Source of the DNA: an uncultured Bacteroidota bacterium
GTDB taxonomy: Bacteria; Bacteroidota; Bacteroidia; Bacteroidales; UBA932
DNA: 64,000 nt
Direction: 5' to 3'
Assembly (NCBI GenBank): GCA_937901965.1
Contig: CALGSW010000016.1
Location: forward strand, 124,001-188,000
The stretch's first letter is position 1, and each line of letters begins with the position of its first letter. Position numbers and translations under genes: made by a program. The notes beneath the pieces were generated by a model. That model saw only the letters and a program-made list of their open reading frames with translations, had not been told where the DNA came from and did not search any database. Positions 17,552 through 25,903 of this stretch are shown here, one piece after another.

Positions 17552-17824
17552 TTACTTAACCTTTTTATTTAGTTCAGCTCCGGCTTTAAATCTTACAACA
17601 TTTTTAGCTGCTATTTTAATTTTGGCACCTGTACGAGGGTTCCTGCCGTTACGTGCATTTCTCTTGTTTACTGAGAAAGTACCAAATCCTACGAGAGTAA
17701 TTCTCTCGCCTTTTTTCATTGCATCTCCGGATACATCAATAAATGCGTCAAGAGCCTTCTTTGCGTCAACTTTTGTAAGTTCGGCCTTAGCTGCGATAGC
17801 TGAAATCAAATCTGCCTTATTCAT
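17552..17824 (-). CDS. HU-family DNA-binding protein
   Basis: 90 aa, exactly HU size. MNKADLISAIAAKAELTK at the N-terminus, the GFGTFSV turn, and the DNA-contacting beta arm with the signature RNARNGRNPRTGAKIKI. It bends DNA non-specifically and compacts the nucleoid. It has its own promoter (17863-17893) and terminator (17491-17525), so it is a single-gene unit. It borders the inverted-repeat block. IHF is unlikely given the HU-type arm and the single-gene context. Confidence 0.96.
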   Translation of the reverse strand: MNKADLISAIAAKAELTKVDAKKALDAFIDVSGDAMKKGERITLVGFGTFSVNKRNARNGRNPRTGAKIKIAAKNVVRFKAGAELNKKVK

Positions 17825-17862
17825 AATTTAAAGTTTAGAATGTTGAATTACTTGTGTTTGTA

Positions 17863-17893
17863 CAAATATAGTTTTATTATTGAAAAAATCAAA
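17863..17893 (-). promoter_or_regulatory. Bacteroidetes-type promoter of the HU gene
   Basis: On the minus strand: TTTG (17893-17890), 19-bp spacer, TATATTTG (17870-17863). Both boxes match the Bacteroidetes sigma consensus exactly, predicting a leader of about 30 nt before the ATG at 17824. Confidence 0.82.
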
Positions 17894-18043
17894 CAATAGA
17901 GATTAATTTGTAATTCAAATATAAATAATAATCTCAAATTTACATACTATCTGCTGCTCTTTATTTTATAAAGGCTAAAAAGCAGCTTTAGGAAAAATCA
18001 TTAAGAAATCGTAAGTTAATATTTTTTCCAGCAAGTTATACTC

Positions 18044-18967
18044 TTAACTCCTCTTTTTTTCTAAAAATGCCTCCAATTCATCTATTCTCTTTAGTAGCTC
18101 TTTATATTCCGGGCCTTCAGGGAAGAGTGGTCTGTGACTTTTTAACTCATACAATCGCTTATAATCTTTAAGCAGCTCTTTTGACTCATTCTCCATTGCA
18201 AAATTTACAAATCGCTCCCAGATGAAATCTGTTGCCTCTGTTGTAAGATGAATCAAATCAGGCCCAAAAAAACGATAGTCACGCAGCTCATCCATAACTA
18301 TTTCGTAAGAAGGAAAATACACCACATTGTTATACTTTTTTTCCAGCTCATTCAATGCAAGAATCAGGTTTGCCTTACTAAGCATATTCTCCTTTGCGCC
18401 ATCCTTCAGGTGTCTTACCGGACTCACACTCATAAACCATCTTTTACCGGGCATCATTTCAATTATGGGGGAAAATAAATCAACAATCTCATTTGCAGTC
18501 ATTGAAACCCTCTCAAAACTACCGGCCGGCTGTTTGTGACAATTGGAGACCACTCTGCCATCTGTATTTCTTTTGTAAATCCATGTTGTCCCAAATGTGA
18601 GGGCAACTGTATCTGCACCCTTCAAAAAATCGGCTGATTCATTAATAGAGACATTCAGACTCTTAATCAACTTATCAATATCAAGAGAAGAGTATTCGCT
18701 TGAGTGGTATATACTTTTATAAACTGAGCCATCTTTTACAATATCATCTTTTGCAATACCTCTTTTCTCTATCAAGCGGATAAGCGACTGAGCTACAGAC
18801 GAAGGATTGTATAACACACCAAAAGGATTGACAAGTACTTCAAATCCAAATTGTTTCATACGTCTTCCTATCTCCTGAGAAAAACATGACCCCAAAAAAA
18901 GAATCTTGTTTTTATAGCATATTAAATGAGGTGACCTTCCCGCCTTTACCTCTGTATACCATTTCAT
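18044..18967 (-). CDS. GSCFA domain-containing protein
   Basis: 307 aa. The defining motif appears as FLGSCFSQEIG near residue 30, within a domain found mostly in Bacteroidetes and related to SGNH/GDSL-type hydrolases. Further family motifs are LTFGTTWIYK (about residue 125), SVSPVRHLKDG (about residue 200), and the C-terminal DLIHLTTEATDFIWERF with a conserved His. No signal peptide. Substrate unknown. It overlaps the end of queG by 4 nt (ATGA type), so it is translated after queG. Confidence 0.88.
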   Translation of the reverse strand: MKWYTEVKAGRSPHLICYKNKILFLGSCFSQEIGRRMKQFGFEVLVNPFGVLYNPSSVAQSLIRLIEKRGIAKDDIVKDGSVYKSIYHSSEYSSLDIDKLIKSLNVSINESADFLKGADTVALTFGTTWIYKRNTDGRVVSNCHKQPAGSFERVSMTANEIVDLFSPIIEMMPGKRWFMSVSPVRHLKDGAKENMLSKANLILALNELEKKYNNVVYFPSYEIVMDELRDYRFFGPDLIHLTTEATDFIWERFVNFAMENESKELLKDYKRLYELKSHRPLFPEGPEYKELLKRIDELEAFLEKKRS

Positions 18968-19893
18968 CCTATATTATTTTTTATTTTATTCAAACCCGCT
19001 CTCATTAACGGAGAATCAGAAAACCATCTTCCAAAATACTCCTCATCCATTGATAGCCACTCTTCCATTGTAGTCTCTGTCAATCTTTTTTTAGACTCTC
19101 CGTGCCTTAAAGGGAGAAACTCATCCCAATCTGTTGGCTCGCCCTTTGAAGACCACGGACAAGCATTAAGACAAATATCACAGCCAAAAATCCACTTTCC
19201 CTTTTCTGCCGGAAACTCCTCATACTCTCTAGCTTTTGCCGATTCAATTGTCTGATAGGATATACACCTTCTGGCATCTAGTTTATTTGGAGCAACAATA
19301 GCTCCCGCAGGACAAGCATCTAAACATCTGGTACACTTTCCGCAGCCACCGGAGACAGCAGACCCATAAACAACCTCTCTGTCCAGTAAAATAATTCCCA
19401 ACAAGGTATGGAGTCCATGCTTTTTGCTGATCAGAAAAGTATTTTTTCCAATAAAACCCAGACCTGCCCTTGCTGCCCATGCCCTCTCAAAAAGAGGAGC
19501 CGAGTCACAGAAAACTCTGAATTTTACGTCCGGAATCCTCTCTTTTAATGCAAAACAAATTCTGTAGAGCTTATCCTTAATCACTTTATGATAATCTCTT
19601 CCGTAAGCATAACTTGCTACTCCCGGAAAGTTATCAGACTGAGATTCCGTTGGTTTGTACGGAGCCAGAAAACAGAGAACAGACTTTGTCCCCTCCATAA
19701 GCAGAGAGGGATTCTCCCTTAAATTGAGGTTTCTTGCCATGTACTTCATGTCAGCATTATAGCTCCTTCCAATGGACTCCTCCAGCAATAAGGAATCATC
19801 CTTCATGATGGTGATCCGGGCAGCACCATAACCTATAAATTTCTCTTTTAACGAGAGTTCTCTTATTAAAGTATCAGTCTGCTCCGGAGTCAT
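18964..19893 (-). CDS. queG: Epoxyqueuosine reductase QueG
   Basis: 309 aa from ATG at 19893. Cobalamin- and Fe-S-dependent enzyme for the last step of queuosine synthesis on tRNA. Visible: the DUF1730 region, two 4Fe-4S motifs (CGKCTRCLDACPAGAI and CDICLNACPW), and ARRCISYQTIESA between them. An upstream Met at 19932 would overlap the predicted -7 box (19930-19937), so the start MTPEQTDTLIREL is preferred. tgt, which acts earlier in the same pathway, lies 2.2 kb away. Co-transcribed with the GSCFA gene. Confidence 0.93.
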   Translation of the reverse strand: MTPEQTDTLIRELSLKEKFIGYGAARITIMKDDSLLLEESIGRSYNADMKYMARNLNLRENPSLLMEGTKSVLCFLAPYKPTESQSDNFPGVASYAYGRDYHKVIKDKLYRICFALKERIPDVKFRVFCDSAPLFERAWAARAGLGFIGKNTFLISKKHGLHTLLGIILLDREVVYGSAVSGGCGKCTRCLDACPAGAIVAPNKLDARRCISYQTIESAKAREYEEFPAEKGKWIFGCDICLNACPWSSKGEPTDWDEFLPLRHGESKKRLTETTMEEWLSMDEEYFGRWFSDSPLMRAGLNKIKNNIG

Positions 19894-19929
19894 AATTGAA
19901 TTAAGGACGTTATTATAAAAATATGTAAT

Positions 19930-19937
19930 CAAAAATA
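19930..19937 (-). promoter_or_regulatory. -7 promoter element for queG
   Basis: TATTTTTG on the minus strand, 36 nt before the preferred queG ATG. No clear -33 box. It helps decide the queG start, because a Met codon at 19932 would lie upstream of the transcription start. Confidence 0.45.
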
Positions 19938-19957
19938 GAATTTATCTATAAATTTTA

Positions 19958-19965
19958 TACATTTG
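19958..19965 (+). promoter_or_regulatory. -7 promoter element for the threonine dehydrogenase-like gene
   Basis: TACATTTG, a perfect TAnnTTTG box, 36 nt before the ATG at 20002. The -33 region has no exact TTTG. Confidence 0.45.
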
Positions 19966-20001
19966 TAACCTATTTTCTTACAGAATTAAAAGTTCTAATA
20001 T

Positions 20002-20949
20002 ATGAATGTTTTAGTGGTTGGTGCCGGTGGACAGATAGGCACGGAACTGGTTCCGCATCTTCAGAAATTATACGGCGAAGATAATATAATTGCTGCAGAT
20101 TTAAGAGAGGATGTTGTTGAGAGACTTTCAAAGATATCCAGAACTGTCTCTCTTGATGCTCTAGATGTTAAATCATATACAGAGACCGTTAAAAAATACA
20201 ATATTAACAGAATCTACAACCTTGTAGCTCTTCTCTCTGCTACCGGAGAAAAAAATCCTCTTCTTGCATGGAATATAAATATGGGAGCTCTTCTTAACTC
20301 TCTTGAAATTGCAAAAGAGTACAATTGTTCGGTTTTTACTCCAAGTTCAATTGGAGCATTCGGGGAAAACACTCCTCATAAAGACACTCCACAGGACACA
20401 ATTATGAGACCAAACACAATGTATGGTGTCTGCAAAGTATCAGGGGAACTTCTAAGTGACTATTACTATACAAGATTTGGCGTTGATACAAGAAGCGTAA
20501 GGTTTCCGGGCATAATTTCAAATGGTTGTCTTCCTGGCGGGGGAACTACAGATTATGCGGTTGAGGTGTTTTATGAGATTGTGAAAAGGGGTGAGTATGT
20601 GTGTCCTATCCCTCAGAACACAAGAATGGATATGTTATATATGCCTGATGCCCTTAATGCATGTACACAACTTATGGACGCAGACCCATCCAGATTAATA
20701 CACAGAAACAGCTTTAATGTTACAGCCATGAGCTTCTCGCCAAAAGAGCTCTTTGCTGCAATTACAAAAAGATATCCCAATGCGAGATTCAGCTATCAGG
20801 TAGATCCCGTAAAAGACAAAATTTCCGCATCATGGCCGGACAATCTGGATGACAACTGTGCAAGAGATGAGTGGGGATGGAATCCTGAGTGGGGAATGGA
20901 GCGGATGATTGATGATATGATCTCTGCCATTAAGGCAAAACAAATCTGA
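20002..20949 (+). CDS. NAD-dependent SDR, L-threonine 3-dehydrogenase-like
   Basis: 315 aa. Extended short-chain dehydrogenase: N-terminal Rossmann motif VGAGGQIG, catalytic Tyr and Lys in MYGVCK (about residue 143), SSIGAFG with the catalytic Ser/Thr region, and MDMLYMPDA typical of the epimerase-like threonine dehydrogenases. This group oxidises L-threonine to 2-amino-3-ketobutyrate. A KBL ligase gene is not adjacent, so substrate assignment rests on family resemblance. Monocistronic, with its own -7 box and terminator. Confidence 0.82.
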   Translation: MNVLVVGAGGQIGTELVPHLQKLYGEDNIIAADLREDVVERLSKISRTVSLDALDVKSYTETVKKYNINRIYNLVALLSATGEKNPLLAWNINMGALLNSLEIAKEYNCSVFTPSSIGAFGENTPHKDTPQDTIMRPNTMYGVCKVSGELLSDYYYTRFGVDTRSVRFPGIISNGCLPGGGTTDYAVEVFYEIVKRGEYVCPIPQNTRMDMLYMPDALNACTQLMDADPSRLIHRNSFNVTAMSFSPKELFAAITKRYPNARFSYQVDPVKDKISASWPDNLDDNCARDEWGWNPEWGMERMIDDMISAIKAKQI

Positions 20950-20977
20950 CCTTTTTAACCTTTTTTTATAACCGGAG

Positions 20978-21008
20978 AGCGTTGCATATTAATTATGCGG
21001 CGCTTTTC
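20978..21008 (+). terminator. Terminator after the threonine dehydrogenase-like gene
   Basis: Stem of 11 bp including two G-T pairs (20978-20988 with 20994-21004), a 5-nt loop, then a short T-rich tract on the plus strand. It lies 28 nt after the stop codon and ends just before the convergent permease stop at 21013. Confidence 0.68.
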
Positions 21009-21012
21009 TTCT

Positions 21013-22104
21013 CTATTTGGGTGCAATCCTGTACAACAGATATGCAATTGCTCCGTATAGTATATTAGGCACCCACAGAGCGACAAACGGCGGCAGCACT
21101 CCTGAGTGCACAAACATCTGACTAAATCGTAAAAACAGAATATATGAAAAGCTTAAAGCTATCCCTATGCCTATATTCATACCTATCCCACCCCTTCTTT
21201 TTCTTGATGACAAAGAGACTCCCATAATTGTAAGAATAATTGCGGCAAAGGGAAGAGCAAACCTTGTATGCTTTTCAATCAATGCATATTTTACCATTTT
21301 ATCCCCCCTTAGCCTCTGAATTGCTATCATCTCATTTAGATCGTGATAACTCAATGTTTCAACCACATTTGTCCTTGTACTTAAGTCCTCATATGTAAGG
21401 TTAATGACAGTATCCATCTGGGCACCCTGAATAATAGTTTGCACATCCCTATCATCAAATTTTCTGTGATAGAAATCATATAGCTGCCAGCTTCTTGAAG
21501 TACTGTCCCATACTGCATTCTCTGCAGATAGCTTAGAGATCATCTTGTGTCCTTCCATCTTTTCAAGGGTAAATTTTGTTCCGCTCTTACTAAAATTACT
21601 AAAGGACTCCATGTACAAAAATTCTCCCGGATTTATCTGATAATGAATATTTCTGTCTGTATTAACGTACTGCTTCTTGACATACTTGTTCTCAAATGCC
21701 AGTCTGCCTTTGTTTGCAGGCGGAATAACAAACAAATTCAGTAAAAGACTGAATATTGTAATAAACACAGCAGAGAGTATGTATGGATAAAGCAGACGGT
21801 TAAAGCTTATCCCCCCTGATAAAATTGCAATAATTTCACTGTTTGCCGCCAGTTTTGAGGTAAAGAATATTACGGTAATGAAAACAAACAGCGGACTGAA
21901 CATATTTATGAAGTATGGAATAAAATTCGCATAGTACATAAATATAATCTCATCTAATGGAGCCTGATTCTGTACAAAATTGTCAATCTTTTCGCTGATA
22001 TCAAATATTATAACAATTCCAATAATCACCAGCAAAGCAGAGAGGTAGGTTCCTATGAACTTCCTGATTATATATTTGTCAAGAATTGTCGGCTTTAATT
22101 TCAT
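21013..22104 (-). CDS. LptF/LptG-family permease (363 aa form)
   Basis: 363 aa, the usual length of YjgP/YjgQ proteins. N-terminal LDKYIIRKFIGTYL, helices at about 15-115 and 275-360 on both sides of a periplasmic jellyroll domain. With LptB and its paralogue it would form the lipopolysaccharide-extracting ABC transporter. It is the last gene of the nucleoside permease-tgt operon, 9 nt after tgt. It is clearly shorter than the paralogue at 13677-15095, and the two are 6 kb apart on opposite strands, unlike adjacent lptF-lptG of E. coli. Confidence 0.9.
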   Translation of the reverse strand: MKLKPTILDKYIIRKFIGTYLSALLVIIGIVIIFDISEKIDNFVQNQAPLDEIIFMYYANFIPYFINMFSPLFVFITVIFFTSKLAANSEIIAILSGGISFNRLLYPYILSAVFITIFSLLLNLFVIPPANKGRLAFENKYVKKQYVNTDRNIHYQINPGEFLYMESFSNFSKSGTKFTLEKMEGHKMISKLSAENAVWDSTSRSWQLYDFYHRKFDDRDVQTIIQGAQMDTVINLTYEDLSTRTNVVETLSYHDLNEMIAIQRLRGDKMVKYALIEKHTRFALPFAAIILTIMGVSLSSRKRRGGIGMNIGIGIALSFSYILFLRFSQMFVHSGVLPPFVALWVPNILYGAIAYLLYRIAPK

Positions 22105-22113
22105 CTCTTTCTA

Positions 22114-23244
22114 TTAGAGCTTTGTCTCTAATTTCTTTACCATATTGCTCTTCCATGAGATAAAGTCTCCCATTTTTATATGTATTGCAGCCTCCCTGAC
22201 AAGCCACAAATAGAAGGCCAGGTTGTGCTCACTTGCAATCTGGGCTCCAAGTATCTCCTTTGCTATAAAAAGATGCCTGAGGTAGGCTTTTGAGTAAATT
22301 TTATCAACAAATGAACTGCCGTTAGGGTCTATTGGAGAGAAGTCGTCTGCCCACCTCTTATTTCTAATATTTATTATCCCTTCAGATGTAAAAAGCATAC
22401 CATTTCTGGCATTTCTGGTAGGCATCACGCAGTCAAACATATCAATCCCTCTTGCAATACCCTCAAGAATATTTGCAGGAGTACCCACTCCCATTAAATA
22501 GCGGGGTTTGTCTTTTGGTAATATTGGATCTACAACTTCAAGCATCTCATACATCTGCTCTGTAGGTTCTCCAACAGAGAGCCCACCTATTGCATAACCC
22601 TCTCTACCAAGAGAGACAGCATGTTCAGCAGCCTCTTTTCTTAAGTCCGGATATACACACCCTTGTACAATCGGGAAATATGCCTGCGAATATCCATACA
22701 GGGGCTCTGTTGAGTCAAAGTGTCTGCACCCCTTCTCAAGCCAGTCCTGGGTAAGTTTAAGAGACTTTTTTGCGTATTCATGTGTGGACTCACCGGGGGG
22801 ACACTCATCCAGAGCCATTATAATATCAGCTCCAATTATTCTTTGAATATCCACAACCCCTTCAGGAGAGAAAAGATGCTTAGATCCATCAATATGGGAA
22901 CTGAATGTACACCCCTCTTTGGTAAGTTTGCGTTTTTCTGCCAGAGAGAATACCTGATATCCTCCGCTGTCTGTAAGGATAGGTCCGTCCCATGAGCTGA
23001 ACTTATGTAAACCTCCGGCCTTTTTAATGATATCTGTTCCAGGCCTGAGGTAAAGATGGTAAGTATTTCCGAGAATAATCTGTGCTTTTATATCCTCCTT
23101 AAGATCCCTGTGAAACACAGCCTTAACTGTACCCAGGGTTCCCACCGGCATAAAGATAGGTGTATCAATCACACCATGATCTGTATAAATCTTTCCGCAT
23201 CTTGCGGAGGAGTTGGGGTCAGAAACTAAAGTCTCAAATTTCAT
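22114..23244 (-). CDS. tgt: tRNA-guanine transglycosylase (queuine tRNA-ribosyltransferase)
   Basis: 376 aa. Exchanges G34 for preQ1 in GUN anticodon tRNAs. Visible are the catalytic DSGGYQVFSLA, the general base in MALDECPP, VQGCVYPDLR, GGLSVGE, and the nucleophile region FDCVMPTRNARNG. The usual zinc-binding CxCxxC before the C-terminal HN is absent: the region reads DPNGSSFVDKIYSKAYLRHLF. So the fold is intact but the structural zinc site appears lost. It shares one base with the upstream nucleoside permease. Confidence 0.95.
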   Translation of the reverse strand: MKFETLVSDPNSSARCGKIYTDHGVIDTPIFMPVGTLGTVKAVFHRDLKEDIKAQIILGNTYHLYLRPGTDIIKKAGGLHKFSSWDGPILTDSGGYQVFSLAEKRKLTKEGCTFSSHIDGSKHLFSPEGVVDIQRIIGADIIMALDECPPGESTHEYAKKSLKLTQDWLEKGCRHFDSTEPLYGYSQAYFPIVQGCVYPDLRKEAAEHAVSLGREGYAIGGLSVGEPTEQMYEMLEVVDPILPKDKPRYLMGVGTPANILEGIARGIDMFDCVMPTRNARNGMLFTSEGIINIRNKRWADDFSPIDPNGSSFVDKIYSKAYLRHLFIAKEILGAQIASEHNLAFYLWLVREAAIHIKMGDFISWKSNMVKKLETKL

Positions 23245-24491
23245 TATTTCAGAGCTGCGAAGGCCTCAGGTTTATGTTTGTATTTAAAGAATACCGCAAA
23301 CAATATTCCAAGAACTAATGCATATCCGGCAAAAACAAACCAAATTTCCGGCCATGATTTCATACCGGTTGCATCTGTAAAGTAATCAACCACCCATCCG
23401 CTGGCCATACCACCAAGGAAAGCACCAACTCCGTTTGTAAATATCATGAAGAGACCCTGAGCACTAGCCCTTATCTCAGGTTTAGCCTCTGTTTCAATAA
23501 ACAGTGAACCCGATATGTTGAAAAAGTCAAATGCGATTCCGTAAATAATCATTGACATTATAAGGAGTACAAGTCCATCTCCCGGGTTGCCCAGTCCAAA
23601 CAGGCCAAAACGAAGTACCCAGGCAAAAATACTCATTAAGACTACCACCTTGATTCCAAACCTTCTCAGGAAAAATGGAATTGCAAGTATAAACAGAGTT
23701 TCAGACATCTGAGAGACAGACATCAAAATTCCCGGAAACCTTACTGCGAAAGTGGATGCATAGTTTGGATCTTTGGCAAAGTCATGCAGGAATGGCTCTC
23801 CGAATGTATTTGTTATCTGGAGTGCTGCTCCAAGTAACATTGCAAAGAAAAAGAAAACTGCAATTTGTCTGTTTTTGAACAGAACAAGCGCATCCAGTCC
23901 AAGGGCAGAAATAAGTGTATGCTTCTTTTGAACCGGTGATGGTGGACATGATGGCATTGTGAATGCATAAATCCCAAGGAAAAGAGCTGAGATTGAGGCA
24001 ATCTGCAACTGAAACGGACTAAGTGTCCATCCTCCAAGGTCAACAACCCACATTGCAACAATGAATCCCACTGTTCCCCAAACTCTGATTGGCGGAAAAT
24101 CCTTAACAACATCCAGACCCTCTTTCTTAAGTATACTATATGATACTGTATTATTTAATGCAATTGTAGGCATGAATACCATAGCATTCAAAAGCATTAC
24201 CCAATACATTGCATCAGGGTCAGTAACAGTTGATGCTGTAAACAGAAGTATTGCCCCCAGCAAATGGCAAATTCCCAATAGTCTCTCTGCATTAATCCAT
24301 CTGTCTGCAACAACACCCAGTAAGCCGGGCATAAATAGCGAAGCCAAACCCATTGTTGCGTATATAGCACCTACCTCTCCACCGGTGAAATTGAGTTTTA
24401 CTATAAGATATCCTCCTAATGAAATAAGCCAGGATCCCCACAGGAAAAACTGGAAAAAGTTCATCAGTGTCAAACGAAGTTTTACATTCAT
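23244..24491 (-). CDS. Nucleoside:H+ symporter, MFS family (NupG/XapB-like)
   Basis: 415 aa with about 12 membrane helices. N-terminus LRLTLMNFFQFFLWGSWLISLGGYL is characteristic of the nucleoside:H+ symporter family, as are PPIRVWGTVGFI and the RASAQGLFMIFTNGVGAFLGG segment. It imports nucleosides across the inner membrane. First gene of an operon with tgt and an LptF/LptG permease; its promoter (24520-24551) is unusually clear and partly inside the cutC 3' end. Confidence 0.9.
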   Translation of the reverse strand: MNVKLRLTLMNFFQFFLWGSWLISLGGYLIVKLNFTGGEVGAIYATMGLASLFMPGLLGVVADRWINAERLLGICHLLGAILLFTASTVTDPDAMYWVMLLNAMVFMPTIALNNTVSYSILKKEGLDVVKDFPPIRVWGTVGFIVAMWVVDLGGWTLSPFQLQIASISALFLGIYAFTMPSCPPSPVQKKHTLISALGLDALVLFKNRQIAVFFFFAMLLGAALQITNTFGEPFLHDFAKDPNYASTFAVRFPGILMSVSQMSETLFILAIPFFLRRFGIKVVVLMSIFAWVLRFGLFGLGNPGDGLVLLIMSMIIYGIAFDFFNISGSLFIETEAKPEIRASAQGLFMIFTNGVGAFLGGMASGWVVDYFTDATGMKSWPEIWFVFAGYALVLGILFAVFFKYKHKPEAFAALK

Positions 24492-24519
24492 AAATTATTG
24501 GTTTTTTCGTGAATTGTTA

Positions 24520-24551
24520 CAAATATATAAATCATCTGAGCCTTTTGCAAA
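24520..24551 (-). promoter_or_regulatory. Bacteroidetes-type promoter of the nucleoside permease-tgt operon
   Basis: On the minus strand: TTTG (24551-24548), 20-bp spacer, TATATTTG (24527-24520). The -33 box lies inside the last codons of cutC, so the promoter overlaps the upstream gene. Predicted leader about 20 nt. Confidence 0.8.
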
Positions 24552-25263
24552 TGCTTATTATAGCTTCAATTTCAGATACTGAAGACTCATTATGGCCTGT
24601 AATGGATTTGATACTCTCTCCCTGAAAATTCATTTGTGACGGAGTTGTTGATTTTGCTGAGAAGTGGACTTCATTAAACTCTGTAAATCTGTATAACTCC
24701 TCCACATTATCGGAAGTTATTCCGCTCCCCGCCATAATTGTTATCCTCTGACTTGCTTTACTAATAATTTTTTTCAAAGTTTCTCGTCCCTCAAATGCAG
24801 TATCGTGGAGTCCGGATGTCAAAACTCTTTTGCATCCGCAGGCTATCAGCTCCTCAAGTGCCTCTTCCCAGCTTCTGCATCTGTCAAAGGCTCTGTGGAA
24901 AACAACCTCCATATCTCCGGCAATTGAGACTATTTTTTTGAGTTTATCAGAATCTACAGACCCGTCGGCCTTAAGAAAGCCTACTACGACTCCATGTACG
25001 CCCCTCTCTCTGCAAAAAATGACATCATTGCAGATTATTTCAAACTCCTCTTCCGAATAGAGAAAATCTCCGGATCTAGGACGAATTAGCACAGCTATAT
25101 CAAGAGTAAGATTCTTACAGCACCACTCAGTAAATGCAGGTGATGGTGTAAGCCCACCCTCAGAGAGTCCCTGACATAATTCAATTCTGTCTGCACCACA
25201 CCTCTGAGCATTAAGAGCCGATTTAACGTTTTCCGCAACCACTTCTGTAATTATCCGCTTCAT
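24532..25263 (-). CDS. cutC: CutC-family protein
   Basis: 243 aa from ATG at 25263 (MKRIITEVVAENVKSALNAQRCGADRIELC), the canonical CutC TIM-barrel start. Family motifs: GGLTPS, VLIRPRSGDFLYS, GVVVGFLKADGSVD, FHRAFD, TSGLHDTAFEG and IMAGSGI. The frame is open further upstream, but that part is the shadow of rplQ on the same strand and has no CutC similarity. CutC was linked to copper tolerance in E. coli; the direct role is uncertain. It has its own -7 box just after the ribosomal operon terminator. Confidence 0.93.
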   Translation of the reverse strand: MKRIITEVVAENVKSALNAQRCGADRIELCQGLSEGGLTPSPAFTEWCCKNLTLDIAVLIRPRSGDFLYSEEEFEIICNDVIFCRERGVHGVVVGFLKADGSVDSDKLKKIVSIAGDMEVVFHRAFDRCRSWEEALEELIACGCKRVLTSGLHDTAFEGRETLKKIISKASQRITIMAGSGITSDNVEELYRFTEFNEVHFSAKSTTPSQMNFQGESIKSITGHNESSVSEIEAIISICKRLR

Positions 25264-25280
25264 ATAAAATAAAATATTGG

Positions 25281-25288
25281 CAAATGTA
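25281..25288 (-). promoter_or_regulatory. -7 promoter element of cutC
   Basis: TACATTTG on the minus strand, 17 nt upstream of the cutC ATG and directly after the T-run of the ribosomal operon terminator. The -33 position falls within the terminator hairpin, with no TTTG. Confidence 0.5.
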
Positions 25289-25324
25289 CAAAAAAAGAGT
25301 GCCTGAATATATTCCGGCACTCTT
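25289..25324 (-). terminator. Terminator of the ribosomal/rpoA operon
   Basis: Stem AAGAGTGCC (25316-25324 on the minus strand pairing with 25295-25303), a 12-nt loop, followed by a run of T on the minus strand. It lies about 30 nt after the rplQ stop codon and closes the 10.7-kb ribosomal operon. Confidence 0.85.
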
Positions 25325-25354
25325 CGTGACTTATCTTTTATTGATATGTTACCT

Positions 25355-25903
25355 TTACTCAGCAGCCTCGTCAGCAGCCGGTTTTGCTTTAGCCTTTGGA
25401 GCCGATTTTGGTTTTGCAGGTGCTTTTGCCTTAGGAGCTTTTGGCTCTCCGGCCGGAGCTGCCTCTGCTGAATCAGCCTTTTTTGTACGACCACGCCTTG
25501 TAGATGGTTTTTTAGCTTCTGGCTTAGCCGATGCAAGCATTGCCTCATTGAAGTCAACCAACTCAATCATTGCCATATCGGCTGCGTCACCCTGACGGAA
25601 ACCTAATTTAAGGACTCTGGTGTATCCACCCGGACGATCAGCAATCTTTGGTGCAATTGTACGGAACAACTCAGATACAGCCTCTTTTTGTTTCAAATAG
25701 GAGAAAACAATACGACGTGAGTGAGTAGTATCCTCTTTTGACTTTGTAAGTAGTGGTTCAATATAAACTCTCAGGGCTTTTGCCTTTGCCTCAGTAGTCT
25801 CAATCCTCTTGTGCAAAATGAGAGATGATGCCATATTTGCGAGCATAGCCTTACGGTGTCCGCTCTTACGGCCCAGGTGATTTATTTTTTTATTGTGCCT
25901 CAT
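25355..25903 (-). CDS. rplQ: 50S ribosomal protein L17 with long Ala/Lys/Pro-rich tail
   Basis: 182 aa. Residues 1-125 are a normal L17 (MRHNKKINHLGRKSGHRKAMLANMA). From about residue 128 on there is a low-complexity tail of Lys, Ala, Pro and Glu, which makes the protein about 60 residues longer than E. coli L17. Tails of this kind occur in Bacteroidetes L17. Its start overlaps the rpoA 3' end by 14 nt. Last gene of the ribosomal operon, followed by a strong terminator. Confidence 0.97.
   Translation of the reverse strand: MRHNKKINHLGRKSGHRKAMLANMASSLILHKRIETTEAKAKALRVYIEPLLTKSKEDTTHSRRIVFSYLKQKEAVSELFRTIAPKIADRPGGYTRVLKLGFRQGDAADMAMIELVDFNEAMLASAKPEAKKPSTRRGRTKKADSAEAAPAGEPKAPKAKAPAKPKSAPKAKAKPAADEAAE

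Noticed and set aside
17942..18043. Terminator after the GSCFA gene
   Set aside because: Only a 6-bp complementarity with a long loop (around GCTGCT and AGCAGC); no reliable hairpin with T-run.
25264..25566. N-terminal extension of the cutC frame by 101 codons
   Set aside because: It is a shadow of rplQ in another frame, runs through the ribosomal terminator, and CutC homology starts exactly at the ATG at 25263.
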